From Bradyrhizobium sp. SZCCT0231 (GTDB taxonomy: Bacteria; Pseudomonadota; Alphaproteobacteria; Rhizobiales; Xanthobacteraceae), in NCBI RefSeq assembly GCF_018130245.1, contig NZ_JAFCKP010000025.1, positions 1 to 62,539 of the forward strand: 62,539 nt of DNA, given 5' to 3'. Under the pieces are notes generated by a model. That model did no database searches, was not told the DNA's origin, and saw only the letters and a program-made list of their open reading frames with translations. Position numbers and translations under genes: made by a program. Positions 61,560 through 62,539 of this stretch are shown here, in pieces (within the stretch, counting starts at the first letter, position 1; the number at the start of each line of letters is the position of its first letter).

Positions 61560-61745
61560 CGTCTCGCATATCGTACGCGGAAAACCTCATTGGGGAAATC
61601 GTGTCGCCACTTAACGCTTGCAGAAATAAATTGATTAAGTTACGTCTCCGGCACTCAGAATTTGCTGCTCTTGACCAGCGTCAACGGACAGCGATGTGAG
61701 ACCTCCAAGAAAGCCCTCGGGATGCCCCCTGAGGGCTTTCTCTTT
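61560..61745 (+). ncRNA. Candidate small RNA ending in an orphan terminator
   Basis: An intergenic stretch with no open frame ends in a strong terminator: GAAAGCCCTC (61709-61718) pairs with GAGGGCTTTC (61731-61740), then TCTTTTATTTC. No plus-strand gene lies upstream of it: the hydrolase ends at 60930 and the minus-strand MarR gene lies between. This suggests a short independent transcript. The 5' end is not defined; the left border given is only a guess. A FixK-like dyad (TTGAC-CAGC-GTCAA, 61671-61684) lies inside. Confidence 0.4.
61709..61740 (+). terminator. Rho-independent terminator
   Basis: A 10-bp stem with a 12-base GC-rich loop is followed by a T-rich tract on the plus strand. It is the best terminator of the window. 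It serves no visible protein gene. Confidence 0.75.
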
Positions 61746-62006
61746 TATTTCAATCGGTTATGTCGCGTCCTGCATTCCGCTGTTGCTCGTAGGCAACACC
61801 CCCTTCCGAACTTTCGCTTCACCAAATCAATGAATTGAGGCGATTGTTTTTATAAACTATACGTGAACCCACGACGGAGGGGGGGCACCTCACTGTCGTT
61901 TCAGTCCGGACCTTCAGTGCGGATCTGAATTGAACGGAAATTATGAGGGTGAAGCGGTGTCCTCCGAGGAAGCCGAGCCCCCTGAATCGACCTGGAGGTT
62001 TACCTA

Positions 62007-62539
62007 ATGAAGTTGACGAAGACGCTTTTGCTCGGTTCGGCTGCCGGCCTGATGGCCGCCTCCGGGGCGTTCGCTGCCGATCTGCCCGTGAAGGCCAAGG
62101 CCGTCGAATACGTGAAGATCTGCTCGCTGTACGGCGCCGGCTTCTATTACATCCCGGGCACCGACACCTGCATCAAGCTGGGTGGTTACCTGCGCGCCGA
62201 AGTCGCGTTCAACACCAACAGCCACTACGGCATCTCGAATGGCGCTCCGGCCGGTGCGCACAATCGCCTGAGCAACCAATATTCGATGCGCGCTCGTGAA
62301 GACCTCAACATCGACACGCGCACCGCCACCGAATACGGCGTCGTCCGCACCTTCTTCGATGCGACGTTCACCTGGACCACCGGTGGCTACGTCGGCACGG
62401 GCTCCGCTACGGGCACGACTGGCTACACGGCCACGACGGCTGGCACCACCACCATCAACTCCACGGACGGCGGTACCTCGGGCGGTTCGCTCGGCGTCTA
62501 CTATGCCTTCATCCAGTTCGCCGGCTTCACCATGGGTAA
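62007..62539 (+). CDS. Rhizobiales-type porin, 5' part (runs off the window)
   Basis: The frame starts [20 protein letters not shown], a signal peptide with likely cleavage after AFA. It continues [20 protein letters not shown] and [20 protein letters not shown], the hallmark start of alphaproteobacterial porins (Porin_2), with the Cys pair C...DTC. Alternating Thr/Gly-rich strands follow. Of an expected 350-500 residues about 177 are in the window. GGAGG lies 8 bases before the ATG. An AT-rich stretch near 61830-61870 probably holds the promoter. Confidence 0.93.
   Translation, partial: MKLTKTLLLGSAAGLMAASGAFAADLPVKAKAVEYVKICSLYGAGFYYIPGTDTCIKLGGYLRAEVAFNTNSHYGISNGAPAGAHNRLSNQYSMRAREDLNIDTRTATEYGVVRTFFDATFTWTTGGYVGTGSATGTTGYTATTAGTTTINSTDGGTSGGSLGVYYAFIQFAGFTMG

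Overview
The window is high-GC DNA, densely coded on both strands, and reads as an alphaproteobacterial chromosome segment, most likely Bradyrhizobium or a close Nitrobacteraceae relative. The grounds are FixK/FNR-type boxes, FixJ-like regulators, an IalB-family protein, a Rhizobiales-type porin, and intergenic palindromes of a kind I associate with Bradyrhizobium. The genus is an inference, since no rRNA or marker gene is present.

Layout. (1) 1-11,151: the 5' end of an IS4-like transposase, then an OmpR-type regulator/histidine kinase pair, an RpoH-like sigma factor and an RND efflux pump with its adaptor and a Pro/Thr/Ala-rich putative lipoprotein. The block is bracketed by small secreted proteins, two of them paralogues. 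(2) 11,686-13,258: a HxlR regulator divergent from an SDR-fold protein that has Phe at the catalytic Tyr position, with a palindromic operator candidate between them. (3) 13,366-42,211: the most interesting part. Eight TTGAY-N4-RTCAA-like boxes, the consensus of FixK2/FNR/Anr, lie in front of nearly every transcription unit over about 26 kb. The units are an AI-2E-type permease; DUF3141-pta-ackA-fabI; a CoA-transferase pair with a MaoC hydratase; several alpha/beta hydrolases, one a secreted double-domain protein; a K+ channel; a SulP transporter; polyphosphate kinase 2; an HlyD-type protein with a sensor kinase; and a DUF3300/DUF2950 pair. In the middle sit a FixK-like Crp/Fnr regulator and two FixJ/CheY-like response regulators. 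I read this as a low-oxygen regulon island carrying its own regulators, with a fermentation-like acyl-CoA/acyl-phosphate module that could give ATP by substrate-level phosphorylation.

(4) 42,478-42,824: a DUF2934 protein, a small Cys-motif ORF truncated by a palindromic repeat, and a terminator. (5) 43,018-53,170: solute uptake and oxidation: a family-5 peptide-type binding protein, a MetQ-like binding protein, a luciferase-like monooxygenase, two AhpD/CMD-type proteins and a complete branched-chain-type ABC transporter with fused permeases. (6) 53,215-54,350: a NiCoT nickel/cobalt permease with an exact NikR-type operator (GTATGA-N16-TCATAC). (7) 54,377-62,539: a HerA-like ATPase, an HTH plus Cys-cluster protein, a LysE exporter, a ketopantoate-reductase-like protein, an alpha/beta hydrolase without its nucleophile Ser, a MarR regulator, an orphan terminator suggesting a small RNA, and a porin cut by the window edge.

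No tRNA, rRNA, CRISPR array or prophage was seen. All functions come from motif recognition by eye; no database search was run.
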